Part shown: positions 63,153-64,000 of the stretch, piece after piece
Layout: every line of letters starts with the position of its first letter
Position numbering within the stretch: position 1 is the first letter of the stretch
From: Anaerovibrio sp. JC8
GTDB taxonomy: Bacteria; Bacillota; Negativicutes; Selenomonadales; Selenomonadaceae
Length of the DNA: 64,000 bases
Assembly (NCBI RefSeq): GCF_002100115.1
Contig: NZ_ANBM01000003.1
Coordinates: forward strand, 1-64,000
Direction: 5' to 3'
Notes under the pieces: model-generated
The model's input: only the letters and a program-made list of their open reading frames with translations
Databases searched by the model: none
What the model was told of the DNA's origin: nothing
Position numbers and translations under genes: made by a program

Positions 63153-64000
63153 TTACTCGTCCCAATTAATACCCTTTGCTTTTTCTATTAATTCCTCCAC
63201 AGAGCCGGCTTCTATGCGCACAGTCTTGGCTGGTGCTGCTTCCTCAGGCCGCTGGTGCTGAGCTGGTGCAGCTTCCATATTTTCGGCTTCTGCCGGACGT
63301 GGTGCCCCATGGTGATGATGCCCATGATGGCCATGAGGTCCGTGGTGTGCCTTGTAAAGCCCATCCTGAACAGTGGTGGTAAAGGTAGCTTCTATTTCAA
63401 AATTATAATATGCACTGTACTGGGTGGTTATACCGGTGTAATTGTTGTACACGCCATTGCCGTTGCCATCATTGATGCCGGTGCCATTCTGCAGAAGATT
63501 CCACACATTCTCCGTGGAATAGAAATTTTTCTCACCATAGGCCTTGATGGCAATAGTGAGCTCCTGCTGGGATGGTACTGTTGGACGCTGTGGCGGTGCC
63601 TTGGAGTGGTCACGGTTCAGCTTCTTGTCCTCAGCCCGCTTTTCCATGGCAGCCTGGCGGATTTCCTCCTGCTTTTCGGTGAACTTCTCCAGCTCGGCAA
63701 ACAGCTTTATATTGCCTTCCTCATCAAAGGATATGCCAAGACGGCTGAAACGTACGCCCTCGCCCAATTCACCATTTTCCTGCAGCTCATTCAATGTGTT
63801 GACGCCGGAATCCACCTTGCCCATCATCTGATTGGCGTATTCTTCGTCCTCAGCCATGCGCTCAATTTCTTCCGTGGTGAACATGACAAAATAGCTCTTG
63901 TCGCTTGGCCCTGCAATATCCAATGGATTCTCTACCCCATCAGCAATGAGGAATTCATAATCACCATACTGTTCACGCAGCTTTGCCAAAAACTCCTGAG
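63153..64000 (-). CDS. Uncharacterised protein with His-rich segment, 5' end beyond window
   Basis: The frame is open through the window edge (QEF precedes the TTG codon at 63989), so the N-terminus is probably outside. At least 282 residues are visible. The first 120 resemble uncharacterised Firmicute proteins of the DUF6033 kind (YGDYEFLIADG, FTTEEIERMAEDEEYANQMM, SRLGISFDEEGNIKLFAELE), a weak match from memory. A Lys/Glu-rich stretch follows. A His/Gly/Pro segment HHGPHGHHGHHHHG could bind metal, then an Ala/Pro/Glu tail. No signal or membrane segment is visible in this part. Function unknown. Confidence 0.65.
   Translation of the reverse strand, partial: QEFLAKLREQYGDYEFLIADGVENPLDIAGPSDKSYFVMFTTEEIERMAEDEEYANQMMGKVDSGVNTLNELQENGELGEGVRFSRLGISFDEEGNIKLFAELEKFTEKQEEIRQAAMEKRAEDKKLNRDHSKAPPQRPTVPSQQELTIAIKAYGEKNFYSTENVWNLLQNGTGINDGNGNGVYNNYTGITTQYSAYYNFEIEATFTTTVQDGLYKAHHGPHGHHGHHHHGAPRPAEAENMEAAPAQHQRPEEAAPAKTVRIEAGSVEELIEKAKGINWDE

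Overview
The window looks like chromosome of a diderm Firmicute, most likely a Negativicute of the Selenomonas/Anaerovibrio type. This is inferred from content, not from a database search. Firmicute hallmarks are strong AGGAGG-type ribosome sites, a SAM-I riboswitch on metK, sepF, gatCAB and CcpA-era style fru genes. Gram-negative-like hallmarks are a beta-helical autotransporter-like secreted metalloprotease and a ybhGFSR/cecR-type export operon with a periplasmic adaptor. The gene set (4Fe-4S proteins, group 4 hydrogenase, no visible aerobic respiration) suggests an anaerobe. No rRNA, tRNA, CRISPR array or intact transposase is visible. Most genes lie on the minus strand.

Layout. 1-5.6 kb: truncated secreted metalloprotease, DASS anion transporter and an AzgA-type purine permease. 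5.7-9 kb: gatCAB with a clear promoter. 9.06-9.27 kb: a 210-bp nested inverted repeat resembling a MITE. 9.2-14.5 kb: D-amino acid transaminase, pxpABC, and the two halves of a D-glutamate cyclase as separate genes, which together suggest D-glutamate/5-oxoproline recycling. 14.6-22.2 kb: response regulator, FIST-domain hybrid kinase, secreted clostripain-family protease and PepD dipeptidase, a possible signal-controlled proteolysis unit. 22.4-25.1 kb: decayed MFS pseudogene, a yybP-ykoY-type (Mn2+) riboswitch with terminator ahead of a CaCA exchanger, and a nitrilase-family gene interrupted by one in-frame TAG. 25.1-30.9 kb: cecR-ybhRSFG-like efflux operon with a palindrome lodged between the -35 and -10 boxes. 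31-41 kb: aldehyde dehydrogenase, EamA exporter/LysR pair, gene remnants (P-type ATPase, GNAT), flavoprotein, Crp/Fnr regulator with divergent ferredoxin, nagB-nfo, DJ-1 and DUF169 proteins.

40.5-49.2 kb: dsdA followed closely by a six-gene group 4 hydrogenase/complex I-like cluster (hyfB, C, E, F, G and a fused H-I subunit). 49.4-56 kb: secreted HAD phosphatase, fruR-fruK-fruA with a phased decamer operator, and a PTS IIC protein without its IIB domain. 56-62.5 kb: housekeeping genes lysS-greA, sepF, typA and metK (SAM-I riboswitch). The window ends with a small membrane protein and a truncated gene with a His-rich segment.

Starts were chosen by ribosome binding site position, so several are shorter than the longest open frame. 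All functional calls rest on recognised motifs and neighbourhood; none was checked by alignment.
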